NCBI GenBank assembly: GCA_948739805.1
Contig: CAPYID010000010.1
Coordinates: 1-56,843 of the forward strand
Direction of reading: 5' to 3'
From: an uncultured Clostridia bacterium
GTDB lineage: Bacteria > Bacillota > Clostridia > TANB77 > CAG-508
Length of the DNA stretch: 56,843 nucleotides
Below, one piece after another: positions 8,491-17,374 of the stretch (within the stretch, counting starts at the first letter, position 1; each line of letters starts with the position of its first letter). The position numbers and the translations under genes were made by a program. A model generated the notes under the pieces. It ran no database searches, was not told where the DNA came from, and was given only the letters and a program-made list of their open reading frames with translations.

Positions 8491-9039
8491 ATGGATTATA
8501 ATCAAATTGAAGAAAAAATGGAAAAAACAATAAATGTTTTAGAAGAAAACTTTGCAGAAATAAGAGCAGGGAGGGCAAACCCAGCAATATTAAATAAAGT
8601 TAAAGTAGACTATTATGGAGTACCAACACCTATAAACCAAGTAGCAGGAGTTTCAGTACCAGAAGCAAGAATGATAGTTATACAACCATGGGATGTAAGT
8701 ATATTAAAAGCTATAGAAAAGGCAATATTAACAGCAGACATAGGAATCAATCCTAATAATGATGGAAAATTAATAAGACTAACATTTCCAGAACTAACAG
8801 AAGAAAGAAGAAAAGAAATAGTAAAAGACATAAAAAAATTATCAGAAGAAGCTAAAATAGCAGTAAGAGCAATAAGAAGAGATGCAATGGACTTGGCTAA
8901 AAAAGAACAAAAAGATGGAAACATGACAGAAGACGAAGAAAAACAAGCAGAAGATAAGATACAAAAATTAACAGACAAAAAAGTAGCATTGATAGATGAA
9001 ATATCTTCTAAAAAGGAAAAAGAAATAATGTCTGTGTAG
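8491..9039 (+). CDS. frr: Ribosome recycling factor
   Basis: RRF works with EF-G to split post-termination ribosomes. The 182-residue length is close to the family norm of about 185. Motifs are MEKTINVLEENFAEIRAGRANP, VKVDYYGVPTPINQVA, PEARMIVIQPWD, GINPNNDGKLIRL, PELTEERRKEIVK and the C-terminal AVRAIRRDA helix. A GAAAGGAAG ribosome site precedes the ATG. It follows pyrH as in most Firmicutes. Confidence 0.97.
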   Translation: MDYNQIEEKMEKTINVLEENFAEIRAGRANPAILNKVKVDYYGVPTPINQVAGVSVPEARMIVIQPWDVSILKAIEKAILTADIGINPNNDGKLIRLTFPELTEERRKEIVKDIKKLSEEAKIAVRAIRRDAMDLAKKEQKDGNMTEDEEKQAEDKIQKLTDKKVALIDEISSKKEKEIMSV

Positions 9040-9070
9040 AAGCGTGAAAAATTTGTGAAACAAATTTATT

Positions 9071-9097
9071 GTAGGGGCGACCATTGGTCGTCCGCCC
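9071..9097 (+). repeat. Short palindromic intergenic repeat (GTAGGG family), copy 3
   Basis: GTAGGGGCGACC and GGTCGTCCGCCC pair around ATT. This is the clearest copy of the family and lies between frr and the FPP synthase gene. Confidence 0.75.
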
Positions 9098-9133
9098 AAA
9101 GAACAGAGAGTAATATAGGATAGGTATATATTT

Positions 9134-10024
9134 ATGGATTTTAAAGAAAAGTTAAGGGATAATCGAGAATTAGTAAATCAAGAGCTAAGCAGATATTTAA
9201 GAAAAGAGAATTTACCAGAAGTAACATTAAATGAAGCTATAGAATATAGTTTAATGTCATCAGCAAAAAGATTAAGACCAACATTAATAATTGAAACATA
9301 TAAATTATTTAGGAATGATTATGAAAAATGTTTACCATTTGCAGTCTCAATGGAAATGACACATACATTTTCTCTTATACATGATGACTTACCAGGAATA
9401 GACAATGATGATTATAGAAGAGGAAGATTAACAATACACAAAAAGTATAATGAGGCAACTGCTATTTTAGCAGGTGATTCATTAATGAACCATTCATATA
9501 TGATTATTTCAGAAGAAATAAACAATTCAGAAAATATAGAAGACATAAAAAGAAAAATAAGAATTTTAAATGAATTTTCACATGCAATAGATGAAATGAT
9601 AATTGGTGAATATCTTGATACAGAATGTGAAGGAAAACAAATATCAAAAAAAGAGCTAGATTATATACATAATAAAAAAACTGCTTCATTTTTTAAATAT
9701 TGTGTTAGAGCAGGAGCAATACTTGCAGGGGCAAGTGAAAAAGATATTGATAATTTAACTTTGTATGCTGAAAAGATAGGATTAGAATTTCAAATTAAAG
9801 ATGATATATTATCTGAAATTGGTGATTCAAAAATTATGGGAAAACCAGTAGGTAATGATAAAGCAATGAATAAAGTGACTTATGTTACAAAGTTCGGAGT
9901 AGAAAAAGCACAGGAATATTTAGAGAACACAACTAATGAAGCATTAGAAACTTTAGAAACTTATGAAAATAAAGCAGAGTTTTTAAGAGAACTCGCAATA
10001 TATATCAAAGATAGAAATCATTAA
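9134..10024 (+). CDS. ispA: Polyprenyl (farnesyl-type) diphosphate synthase
   Basis: The 296-residue enzyme condenses IPP with allylic diphosphates and probably makes FPP, the primer used by UppS next door. The first aspartate-rich motif is HDDLPGIDNDDYRRG (near residue 84) and the second is FQIKDDILSEIGD. GKPVGND and a basic KRLRP near residue 45 are also present. The first motif with LP inserted is the bacterial FPP/GGPP type. A product of C15 is inferred, not shown. The gene is not usual at this place between frr and uppS. The expected dxr gene after cdsA is missing. Confidence 0.9.
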   Translation: MDFKEKLRDNRELVNQELSRYLRKENLPEVTLNEAIEYSLMSSAKRLRPTLIIETYKLFRNDYEKCLPFAVSMEMTHTFSLIHDDLPGIDNDDYRRGRLTIHKKYNEATAILAGDSLMNHSYMIISEEINNSENIEDIKRKIRILNEFSHAIDEMIIGEYLDTECEGKQISKKELDYIHNKKTASFFKYCVRAGAILAGASEKDIDNLTLYAEKIGLEFQIKDDILSEIGDSKIMGKPVGNDKAMNKVTYVTKFGVEKAQEYLENTTNEALETLETYENKAEFLRELAIYIKDRNH

Positions 10025-10062
10025 TTTATAATTTCTATAGAGAAATTTAGTGAGGAGATTTT

Positions 10063-10776
10063 ATGGAATTTGATAAAGAAAAAATGCCTAACCATATAGG
10101 AATTATAATGGATGGTAATAGAAGGTGGGCAACTTCTCAAGGAAAAAAGGCTGGCTTTGGACATAAGGCAGGAGCTAAAACATTAGAAAACATAGTAAGA
10201 TATGCAAATAAAATTGGCTTAAAATATATAACAGTATATGCTTTTTCGACGGAAAATTGGAAAAGAACAGAAGAAGAGGTAAATGGATTAATGATATTAT
10301 TTAAAACATATTTAGATGATTATGCTAAAAGGGCAGATACTGAAAATATAAAAGTAAACATATTAGGAGATATTACAGCTTTTAATGAAGATTTACAAAA
10401 AAGTATGAAAAAATGTATGGAAAGAACAAGAAATAATACAGGAGTAGTATTTAGTATTGCCATAAATTATGGAGGAAGAGCAGAATTAATTAGAGCAATG
10501 AAAAATATAGCATTAGAAGCTAAAGAAGGAAAAATAGACATAGATGATATTAATGAAAATGTAATATCAGACCATTTATATACAATAGGAATACCTGATC
10601 CAGATTTAATTATAAGAACAAGTAATGAATTAAGACTTAGTGGATTTTTAATGTGGCAATCAGTTTATTCAGAACTATATTTTGTAGATGTAAATTGGCC
10701 AGATTTTAATGATGAGCAATTAGACAAAGCTATTTTGGAATATCAAAGAAGGAACAGAAGATTTGGAGGAAATTAA
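10063..10776 (+). CDS. uppS: Undecaprenyl diphosphate synthase (cis-prenyltransferase)
   Basis: UppS extends FPP with eight IPP units to make the C55 lipid carrier for peptidoglycan. The 237-residue product has the full signature: HIGIIMDGNRRWA with the catalytic Asp, GHKAGAKTLENIV, YAFSTENWKR, INYGGRAELIRA and the C-terminal PDPDLIIRTSNELRLSGFLMWQS, SELYFVDVNWPDF. The ribosome site is AGGAG. cdsA follows after three bases beyond the stop, so the two are co-transcribed. Confidence 0.97.
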   Translation: MEFDKEKMPNHIGIIMDGNRRWATSQGKKAGFGHKAGAKTLENIVRYANKIGLKYITVYAFSTENWKRTEEEVNGLMILFKTYLDDYAKRADTENIKVNILGDITAFNEDLQKSMKKCMERTRNNTGVVFSIAINYGGRAELIRAMKNIALEAKEGKIDIDDINENVISDHLYTIGIPDPDLIIRTSNELRLSGFLMWQSVYSELYFVDVNWPDFNDEQLDKAILEYQRRNRRFGGN

Positions 10777-10779
10777 TAA

Positions 10780-11589
10780 ATGAATATAACAAGATTACTT
10801 ACAACAATATTAGGGCTACCAATAGTAGTATTAATATTAGTTTTAGGAAATAAATATGTTATAGACATATTTTTTTCAATAGTGGCAATAATTAGTATAT
10901 ATGAGTATTTTAATGCTATGAAACAGAAATCAAAACCTGTTGAATGGATAGGATATTTGTGTGCAATTTTGATAGCATTTATACATGTAATACCAGGATT
11001 TGATATAACATGGTTTGGTTTATTTTTGCCCACCATAGTAGTTTTATTATTTATGCAAAGTTTATTTACTAAAATGAAATATAATATAACAGATATATCA
11101 GTTACTATTTTTGGTATATGTTATATAATATTATTTATAATGTGTATCCCGCTTATGATTGAAAAATTACCCAATAAGATATATTTGTGGTATTTAGTAA
11201 TTGCTGCATGGGGAACAGATAGTTTTGCATATATTATAGGAAAAGTATTTGGATTAGGAAAACATAAATTTAGTAAAATCAGTCCAAATAAAACTATTGA
11301 AGGTTGTATAAGTGGAACAATTGGTGCATTAATAATTGCCATTATATATACATACATATGTAATAAAATATATAATGATTCGATATCTTATGTCATATTT
11401 GGTGGTTTTACAGTTTTACTTAGTATAATGAGTCAAATTGGAGATTTTGCAGCATCAAGTATAAAAAGATATACAGGAATAAAAGACTTTGGAGACTTAA
11501 TACCAGGTCATGGAGGTATGTTAGATAGAATTGATAGTGTAATATTTATAGCTCCACTTGCATACCTATTGTATATGATTATTCTATAA
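10780..11589 (+). CDS. cdsA: Phosphatidate cytidylyltransferase
   Basis: CdsA makes CDP-diacylglycerol, the branch point of phospholipid synthesis, in the membrane. The 269-residue protein has about eight hydrophobic segments. The C-terminal family signature SQIGDFAASSIKRYTGIKDFGDLIPGHGGMLDRIDS carries the metal-binding and CTP-binding residues. It is tightly coupled to uppS, with its ribosome site (GGAGG) inside the end of uppS. Confidence 0.95.
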   Translation: MNITRLLTTILGLPIVVLILVLGNKYVIDIFFSIVAIISIYEYFNAMKQKSKPVEWIGYLCAILIAFIHVIPGFDITWFGLFLPTIVVLLFMQSLFTKMKYNITDISVTIFGICYIILFIMCIPLMIEKLPNKIYLWYLVIAAWGTDSFAYIIGKVFGLGKHKFSKISPNKTIEGCISGTIGALIIAIIYTYICNKIYNDSISYVIFGGFTVLLSIMSQIGDFAASSIKRYTGIKDFGDLIPGHGGMLDRIDSVIFIAPLAYLLYMIIL

Positions 11590-11688
11590 ATATATTTTAT
11601 TATATTGTAGGGGGCACCGTTTTACTGGGCTCAAAGAGAGACATAACACCACAGTGCTCATTTATTAGAGATTAGAGAGGTGACTTAA

Positions 11689-12429
11689 TTGCTTACATTT
11701 ATTGTAAATGCGATTAAAATAATATTTTTATTAGGAATATTAGTATTTATTCATGAAGGTGGACACTTTATTGTAGCAAAACTATGTAAAGTCAGAGTAA
11801 ATGAATTTGCACTAGGTTTTGGAAAAACAATAATATCTAAAAAAATTGGAGAAACAACATATGCATTAAGAATAATACCACTTGGTGGATTTGTAAGACT
11901 AGAAGGGGAAGAACAACCATCAGAAGAAAGTGGTTCTTTTAGTAAAGCAAAAATCTGGCAAAAGATACTAATCGTAGCAGCAGGCGGATTAGTAAATATT
12001 ATATTTGCAATTATTATAGTGTTTTTAATAGTAATGATATATTATAAATATCCTTTAAAAGAAACATTACAAGTTACAGGAACATTTGCTTACTCAATAA
12101 TTGATAGCATAAAAATGTTATTTTCTGGCAATGTAACAGTAAATGAATTAGTAGGACCAGTAGGAATATCATCAATAATAGTACAAACGACAGAATTAGT
12201 AAATTATATATATTTAATAGCAGCAATATCATTATCATTAGGAGTAACCAATTTATTACCAATCCCTCCTTTAGATGGTGGAAAAATTGTAATTTATATA
12301 ATTGAGGGAATAAGAAGAAAACCTTTAAAAGAGGAAACAGAGGTAGCTATTCAAATGACAGGGTTTGTTTGTATAATACTATTATCTGTATTTGTAATGA
12401 TGAATGATATAGGGCATATTGCAAAATGA
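11689..12429 (+). CDS. rseP: Site-2 membrane metalloprotease without a PDZ domain (RseP/RasP family)
   Basis: The 246-residue protein is an intramembrane protease of the M50 family. The zinc site HEGGH is in the first membrane helix (near residue 23) and the second conserved site NLLPIPPLDGGKIV lies near residue 188. RALGFGK-type and PLGGFVRLEGEE motifs follow helix 1. RseP and RasP normally have about 340-450 residues with one or two PDZ domains between helices 2 and 3. Here helix 2 (IIFAIIIVFLIVMIYY) runs almost directly into the GNVTVNELVGPVGI region, so the PDZ part is absent. The start is TTG behind GAGAGGTGA, with no nearby ATG. Confidence 0.85.
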   Translation: MLTFIVNAIKIIFLLGILVFIHEGGHFIVAKLCKVRVNEFALGFGKTIISKKIGETTYALRIIPLGGFVRLEGEEQPSEESGSFSKAKIWQKILIVAAGGLVNIIFAIIIVFLIVMIYYKYPLKETLQVTGTFAYSIIDSIKMLFSGNVTVNELVGPVGISSIIVQTTELVNYIYLIAAISLSLGVTNLLPIPPLDGGKIVIYIIEGIRRKPLKEETEVAIQMTGFVCIILLSVFVMMNDIGHIAK

Positions 12430-12526
12430 TTTTTTCATCAAAAAAATTTCGAAAAATATATACAAAATAATTCATTTAATGATATAATCTAACAGTATTA
12501 TACAAAAGTTTGGGAGGAAAACTATA

Positions 12527-14767
12527 ATGGGAAATATTGTTTTGTTAGATGAATTAACTATAAATAAAATAGCAGCAGGTGAGGTTATAGAAAGACCAGC
12601 ATCTGTTATAAAAGAAATGGTAGAAAATTCCATTGATGCAGGAGCCACAAATATTACAATTGAAATAAAAAATGGAGGAATATCATATATAAGAATTACT
12701 GATAATGGTAAAGGAATGGAAAAAGACGATTTAGAAATAGCATTTGAAAGACATGCTACAAGTAAAATAAGAAGTGCAGACGACTTAAATATTGTTAAAT
12801 CAATGGGATTTAGAGGCGAAGCATTAGCTAGTATTGCAGCTATTTCTAATGTAGAATTATGTTCAAAAACAGCACTTGATGAAGTAGGACACAAAATTGT
12901 AGTAGAAGCAGGGAAAGTCCTAGAACAAGATGAAATTGGATGTTCAAAAGGAACATCAATAACAGTAAAAAATCTATTTTTTAATACACCAGTAAGATAT
13001 AAATTTTTAAAAAAGGACTATACAGAATCTGGATATATAGAAGATGCTATCTCTAGGTTAGCACTTATAAATACACATATAGCCTTTAAATTAATTAATA
13101 CAGGAAAAACAATAATCCAAACAAATGGAGACGGAAATGTTAATAATGTAATTTTTAGTATATATGGAAAAGATATTGCAAAAGCAGTATTACCAGTTAA
13201 TTACATATATGAGGGAGTAATTATTAATGGTGTGGTTGGTAAACCAGAAATAGCACGTTCAAATAGAGGAAATCAACTTTTCTTTGTAAACAAAAGATAC
13301 ATAAAAGATAAAACTCTATCAAGTGCTACTGAAAAAGCATTTAAGGGCTTATTACCAATAGGAAAATATGGATTCCTTGTATTAAATATTGAAATTGCTC
13401 CAAGTACAGTTGATGTTAATGTCCATCCAGCAAAGCTTGAAGTTCGATTCCAAGATGAAAGTAGAATATTTAAAGCAGTATATAATGCAGTAAAAGATAC
13501 ATTACTAAAATCCGAATTAATAGAAAATGTAGAAGAAGAAAAATCAGACACAAATATAACACAAGATAATACATATGTAGATTTTACAAGTAAAGCATTT
13601 ACAAATACTTTTAGAAAAATAGCAAATAGTGAGCCAATAATAACAGAAGAAAGTTCATCACCGCAAGTTGCTACATTAATAAAAGAAAATGATGAAAATA
13701 TCCAAACTGAAGAGATATTTAATAATGATAACTTATTCTTAAACAATAGTTTAGATGAAGATATAGAAATCTCTAAGCCAAAAAATATAGAGAAAACAAG
13801 AAAAAATCAAATATTAGCAGAACCACCCATGGAAACTTTAAATAATATAGATAGTTTAGAATATTCTAATAATAAAAGTGATGTTATAAAAAAAGTACCA
13901 GAAATAAAATCGTCAAAAGAAGAATATATACCAGAAGATTATACATATGGTGCTATGATAGCAGAAACAATTACAAATAATTTGCAAGGAGAAAATGTAG
14001 TAACAAAAGAGGAAGATACTAAAGTAAACTTTGAAGATATGTATAGTAAGATATTTGGAAAAATCAATAAAGAAGAACAAGAAGATGAAAAAACAAGTGT
14101 AACAAATGCTAAGGATATAATAGATGAAAATGTAAATATGTCTTTATATGAAGAAGAAGAAAAATATACAGAAAAAGCTAGTATAAAACCGAATTATAAA
14201 CTAATAGGAATTGCTTTTCAAACATATATAATAATTGAAATAGAAAAAGAATTATATATAATAGATCAACATGCTGCACATGAAAGAATTATGTATGAAA
14301 AAGTTAGAAAAAATTATTATTCACAAGGACAAAAAGACTCACAATTATTATTGTTACCAGATATAATTACTTTATCTCATAAAGAGATGGATATTGCACG
14401 AGATAATATGGCTAAATTTGAAAAAGCAGGCTTCCAATTAGAAGAATTTGGGGAAAATACTATTAAATTAACTGGTGTGCCAACAATGTGTTTAGATTTA
14501 AATACAAAAGATTTATTTCTAGAAACATTAGATGAAATAAATACAGTTGCAAGAACAGCAAAACAAGAGATTGAAGAAAGATTTTTGGCAACTATTGCTT
14601 GTAAAGCAGCAGTCAAAGCTCATATGGCTTTAACACATGATGAGGTAGATAGCTTATTACAACAATTATTAAGTTTACCAAATCCATTTACTTGTCCTCA
14701 TGGAAGACCTACTGCGATTAAGATGACTGTTACGGATATTGAGAAGAAATTCGCCCGTAGAAAGTAA
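12527..14767 (+). CDS. mutL: DNA mismatch repair protein MutL (endonuclease type)
   Basis: The 746-residue protein has the GHKL ATPase motifs NKIAAGEVIERPASVIKEMVENSIDAGA, DNGKGM, ERHATSKI and GFRGEALASI in the first 110 residues, and DVNVHPAKLEVRF near residue 300. A low-complexity acidic linker follows (about 340-560). The C-terminal dimerisation domain has DQHAAHERIMYE, ACKAAVKA and CPHGRPT, the metal-binding motifs of nicking MutL proteins. MutS is not in the window; its usual place is just before mutL, but here rseP precedes it. The start follows GGGAGGAAAAC. Confidence 0.97.
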   Translation: MGNIVLLDELTINKIAAGEVIERPASVIKEMVENSIDAGATNITIEIKNGGISYIRITDNGKGMEKDDLEIAFERHATSKIRSADDLNIVKSMGFRGEALASIAAISNVELCSKTALDEVGHKIVVEAGKVLEQDEIGCSKGTSITVKNLFFNTPVRYKFLKKDYTESGYIEDAISRLALINTHIAFKLINTGKTIIQTNGDGNVNNVIFSIYGKDIAKAVLPVNYIYEGVIINGVVGKPEIARSNRGNQLFFVNKRYIKDKTLSSATEKAFKGLLPIGKYGFLVLNIEIAPSTVDVNVHPAKLEVRFQDESRIFKAVYNAVKDTLLKSELIENVEEEKSDTNITQDNTYVDFTSKAFTNTFRKIANSEPIITEESSSPQVATLIKENDENIQTEEIFNNDNLFLNNSLDEDIEISKPKNIEKTRKNQILAEPPMETLNNIDSLEYSNNKSDVIKKVPEIKSSKEEYIPEDYTYGAMIAETITNNLQGENVVTKEEDTKVNFEDMYSKIFGKINKEEQEDEKTSVTNAKDIIDENVNMSLYEEEEKYTEKASIKPNYKLIGIAFQTYIIIEIEKELYIIDQHAAHERIMYEKVRKNYYSQGQKDSQLLLLPDIITLSHKEMDIARDNMAKFEKAGFQLEEFGENTIKLTGVPTMCLDLNTKDLFLETLDEINTVARTAKQEIEERFLATIACKAAVKAHMALTHDEVDSLLQQLLSLPNPFTCPHGRPTAIKMTVTDIEKKFARRK

Positions 14768-14940
14768 GATTGAAAAATAATTGCCCTTTGGCGTAGCTGG
14801 AACAGCATAGTGTGAGAAATTTATAAAATAAATTTCGCTCGCTGAAAAAGTTCATCGAAAGAAAATCCTTTGGCGTGCACAAGCACGCCTCCAGTATTTC
14901 TTTCTTGAACGCCTAGTCAAAGAACAATTATTTTCCAATC
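14768..14940. repeat. Large branched palindromic repeat between mutL and miaA
   Basis: The outer arms, about 30 bp each (14768-14797 and 14911-14940), pair with few mismatches. Inside are further hairpins: GAAATTTA/TAAATTTC, and GGCGTGC-ACAA-GCACGCC. The outer arm shares its AATTGCC-TTTGGCGTAGC core with the shorter hairpin after carB (7110). This looks like a composite miniature repeat with no coding capacity. Confidence 0.65.
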
Positions 14941-14971
14941 TAATATTAATACTATGACATGGAAGGAAAAT

Positions 14972-15901
14972 ATGAATACAATGAAAAAACCAACAGTTAT
15001 TGTAATATGTGGACCTACTGCTTCTGGAAAGACAGCATTATCAATAGAATTAGCTAAAAAGATTAATGGAGAAATAGTTTCAGCAGATTCTATGCAAATC
15101 TATAAATATATGGATATAGGGAGTGCAAAGCCTACAAAAGAAGAAATGGATGGAATAAAGCATTATATGTTAGACTTTGTAGAGCCAAATATAAGATATA
15201 GTGTTGCAGACTATAAAAAGCAAGCAGAGATTTGTATAGAGAAAATTTTAGAAAAAGGGAAAGTTCCAATAGTTGTTGGTGGCACTGGACTATATGTTAA
15301 TTCTTTAATATATGGTATAGAATATAATGAAATAAAACTAGATAAAGAGTATAGAGATAAATTAGAGAAAATAGCCAAGGAAGAAGGATTAGAAACTTTA
15401 TATAATAAGGCATTAGAAATTGATCCAACTGCTATGGAAAAGATATCATGTAATGATAAAAAAAGAATATTAAGAGTATTAGAAATATATCATGAGACAG
15501 GAAAAACAAAAACTGAGCAAGAAATAGAATCAAGAAGCAAAGAAATAAAATATGATTATAAAGTATTTGCAATAAACATGGATAGAGAAATACTATATGA
15601 TAGAATAAACCAAAGAGTAGATATAATGATAGAACAAGGACTTATTGAAGAGGTTAAAAAACTTATATCAAAATATGATGAATTACCAACTTCTATTCAA
15701 GGATTAGGGTATAAAGAGACAAAGGAATATATAGAAGGAAAAATTACTAAAGAAGAAATGGTTGAAAGAATAAAAATGGAAACTAGGAGATATGCAAAAA
15801 GACAGATAACTTGGTTTAGAAAAAATAAAGATACGATATGGATTGATGGACTTGAAGATAAGGAAAAAAACATACAAATTATTTTGGAGGAAATAAATTG
15901 A
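14972..15901 (+). CDS. miaA: tRNA dimethylallyltransferase
   Basis: MiaA transfers a dimethylallyl group to A37 of tRNAs that read UNN codons. The 309-residue product has the P-loop GPTASGKTALSIELA, SADSMQIYKYMDIGSAKP, HYMLDFVEP, VVGGTGLYVNSLIYG and IQGLGYKE. An in-frame ATG at 14954 precedes the GGAAGG ribosome site, so the start at 14972 is preferred. It ends in a TGA that overlaps the TTG start of the next gene, so the two are translationally coupled. It uses DMAPP, linking it to the prenyl genes upstream. Confidence 0.95.
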   Translation: MNTMKKPTVIVICGPTASGKTALSIELAKKINGEIVSADSMQIYKYMDIGSAKPTKEEMDGIKHYMLDFVEPNIRYSVADYKKQAEICIEKILEKGKVPIVVGGTGLYVNSLIYGIEYNEIKLDKEYRDKLEKIAKEEGLETLYNKALEIDPTAMEKISCNDKKRILRVLEIYHETGKTKTEQEIESRSKEIKYDYKVFAINMDREILYDRINQRVDIMIEQGLIEEVKKLISKYDELPTSIQGLGYKETKEYIEGKITKEEMVERIKMETRRYAKRQITWFRKNKDTIWIDGLEDKEKNIQIILEEIN

Positions 15902-17148
15902 AGAAAGATTCAAGTGATGAAAACAAACTTAATAGAAAAAAACTAGGACAATTTGTTACACTAATAATTATTATAATAATATCTATATGTATTTTTTATA
16001 GTATTATTAACTTACTTGTAGAGCCATCAGATGTATTTGTTATAGAAAATGGCAAAATTTATGAAGAAGAAACAAATGTTGGTTATGTAATTAGAGATGA
16101 AAAATTGGTATTTAGTGATGAACATCAAAATGGAATTGTTACTATAAAATCAGAAGGGTCAAAAGTTGCAAAAGGAGACTCTATATTTAGATATTGTAGT
16201 CCAAATGAACAAAAACTAGAAGAAAAGATAGCAGAGCTAGATAAAGAAATACAAAAAGCTATTGAAGGGCAAAACACAAGTATATATTCTACAGATATTC
16301 AATTATTAGAAAAGCAAATAGAAGAAAAGATAGCATTACTTCAAACTACTAATAAAATAGATGAAATTGCTCAATATAAATCAGAAATTAGTTCATATAT
16401 GATAAGAAAGGCCAAAATTGCAGGAGAGCTTAGCCCTGCTGGTTCATATATTAATAAATTAATAACACAAAGGAGTGAATATGAACAACTATTAAATTCT
16501 GGTCAACAGTATATATCTGCTCCAGAAAGTGGAATTGTATCTTATAAAATAGATGGATATGAAGGAACATTAACCGCAAGTAATATAGAATCTATAACCA
16601 AAGAAACATTGGATTCAATAAAAAGTAAAACAGGACAACTAGTTTCTTCAAGTTCAGAGCAGGGAAAAGTAGTAAATAATTTTTATTGTTATATTGCAAC
16701 TATCTTATCATCAGATAATGCAATGAGTGCAAAAGAAGGAGATATTATAAAATTAAGATTATCAAATCATGATGAGATATCAGCTGAGATAGTAAGAATT
16801 TCAAATTTTAATGATGGCGAAGCAGTAGTAATATTTAAAATTGAACAAGATGTAGAATACTTAATTAGTTATAGAAAAATATCTATAGATGTTATTTGGT
16901 GGAATGCTTCAGGCTTAAAAGTACCAAATTCAGCAATAATAAATGAAGATGATAAAAACTATGTAATAAGAAATAGAGTAGGTTATACTGATAAAATACT
17001 CGTAAAAATAGAAAAGCAAAATGAAAATTATTCAATAATTAAAAGTTATACAACAGAAGAGTTAATGTCTTTAGGATATAGTACAAGCGAAATAACATCT
17101 ATGAAAAGTATAAGTCTATATGATGAAATTGTATTAAAACCAAAATAA
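15898..17148 (+). CDS. HlyD-like membrane-anchored protein
   Basis: The 416-residue protein has one N-terminal membrane helix (LGQFVTLIIIIIISICIFYSIINLLV, about residues 16-45) and a large extracellular part. It has a split lipoyl/barrel-sandwich layout: an early strand region (VIENGKIYEEETNVGYVIRDE, GSKVAKGDSIFRY), a coiled coil rich in Glu and Lys (about 100-190), and a return strand region (YISAPESGIVSYKIDGYEG). This is the HlyD_2-type architecture found in Clostridia near cell-division genes; its role is unknown. The start is TTG, overlapping the miaA stop, with GGAGGA as ribosome site. Confidence 0.75.
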   Translation: MKKDSSDENKLNRKKLGQFVTLIIIIIISICIFYSIINLLVEPSDVFVIENGKIYEEETNVGYVIRDEKLVFSDEHQNGIVTIKSEGSKVAKGDSIFRYCSPNEQKLEEKIAELDKEIQKAIEGQNTSIYSTDIQLLEKQIEEKIALLQTTNKIDEIAQYKSEISSYMIRKAKIAGELSPAGSYINKLITQRSEYEQLLNSGQQYISAPESGIVSYKIDGYEGTLTASNIESITKETLDSIKSKTGQLVSSSSEQGKVVNNFYCYIATILSSDNAMSAKEGDIIKLRLSNHDEISAEIVRISNFNDGEAVVIFKIEQDVEYLISYRKISIDVIWWNASGLKVPNSAIINEDDKNYVIRNRVGYTDKILVKIEKQNENYSIIKSYTTEELMSLGYSTSEITSMKSISLYDEIVLKPK

Positions 17149-17154
17149 TTTGTT

Positions 17155-17177
17155 GTAGGGGCACATTGCATGTGCCC
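17155..17177 (+). repeat. Short palindromic intergenic repeat (GTAGGG family), copy 4
   Basis: GTAGGGGCACAT and ATGTGCCC form a palindrome around TGC. Apart from the opening bases it equals copy 2 at 7431. The remaining 200 bp up to comM are AT-rich and hold no gene. Confidence 0.75.
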
Positions 17178-17374
17178 TAAAATGTATTTTTGTAAATTAA
17201 AAGAAGGAAAAAGCATTTTTTTGTAGAAAATAATAATTATAATTCAAAAATTTTAAAAGTCAATTACAACTGTGTATTAGCATAATAATTAAAAGTTAAT
17301 TTCTAGTAAATTATAATCAAAAAAGTATAATTCTAAAATTTTAAGAAATCCAAAAATTGAAAAGAGGAATTTTA

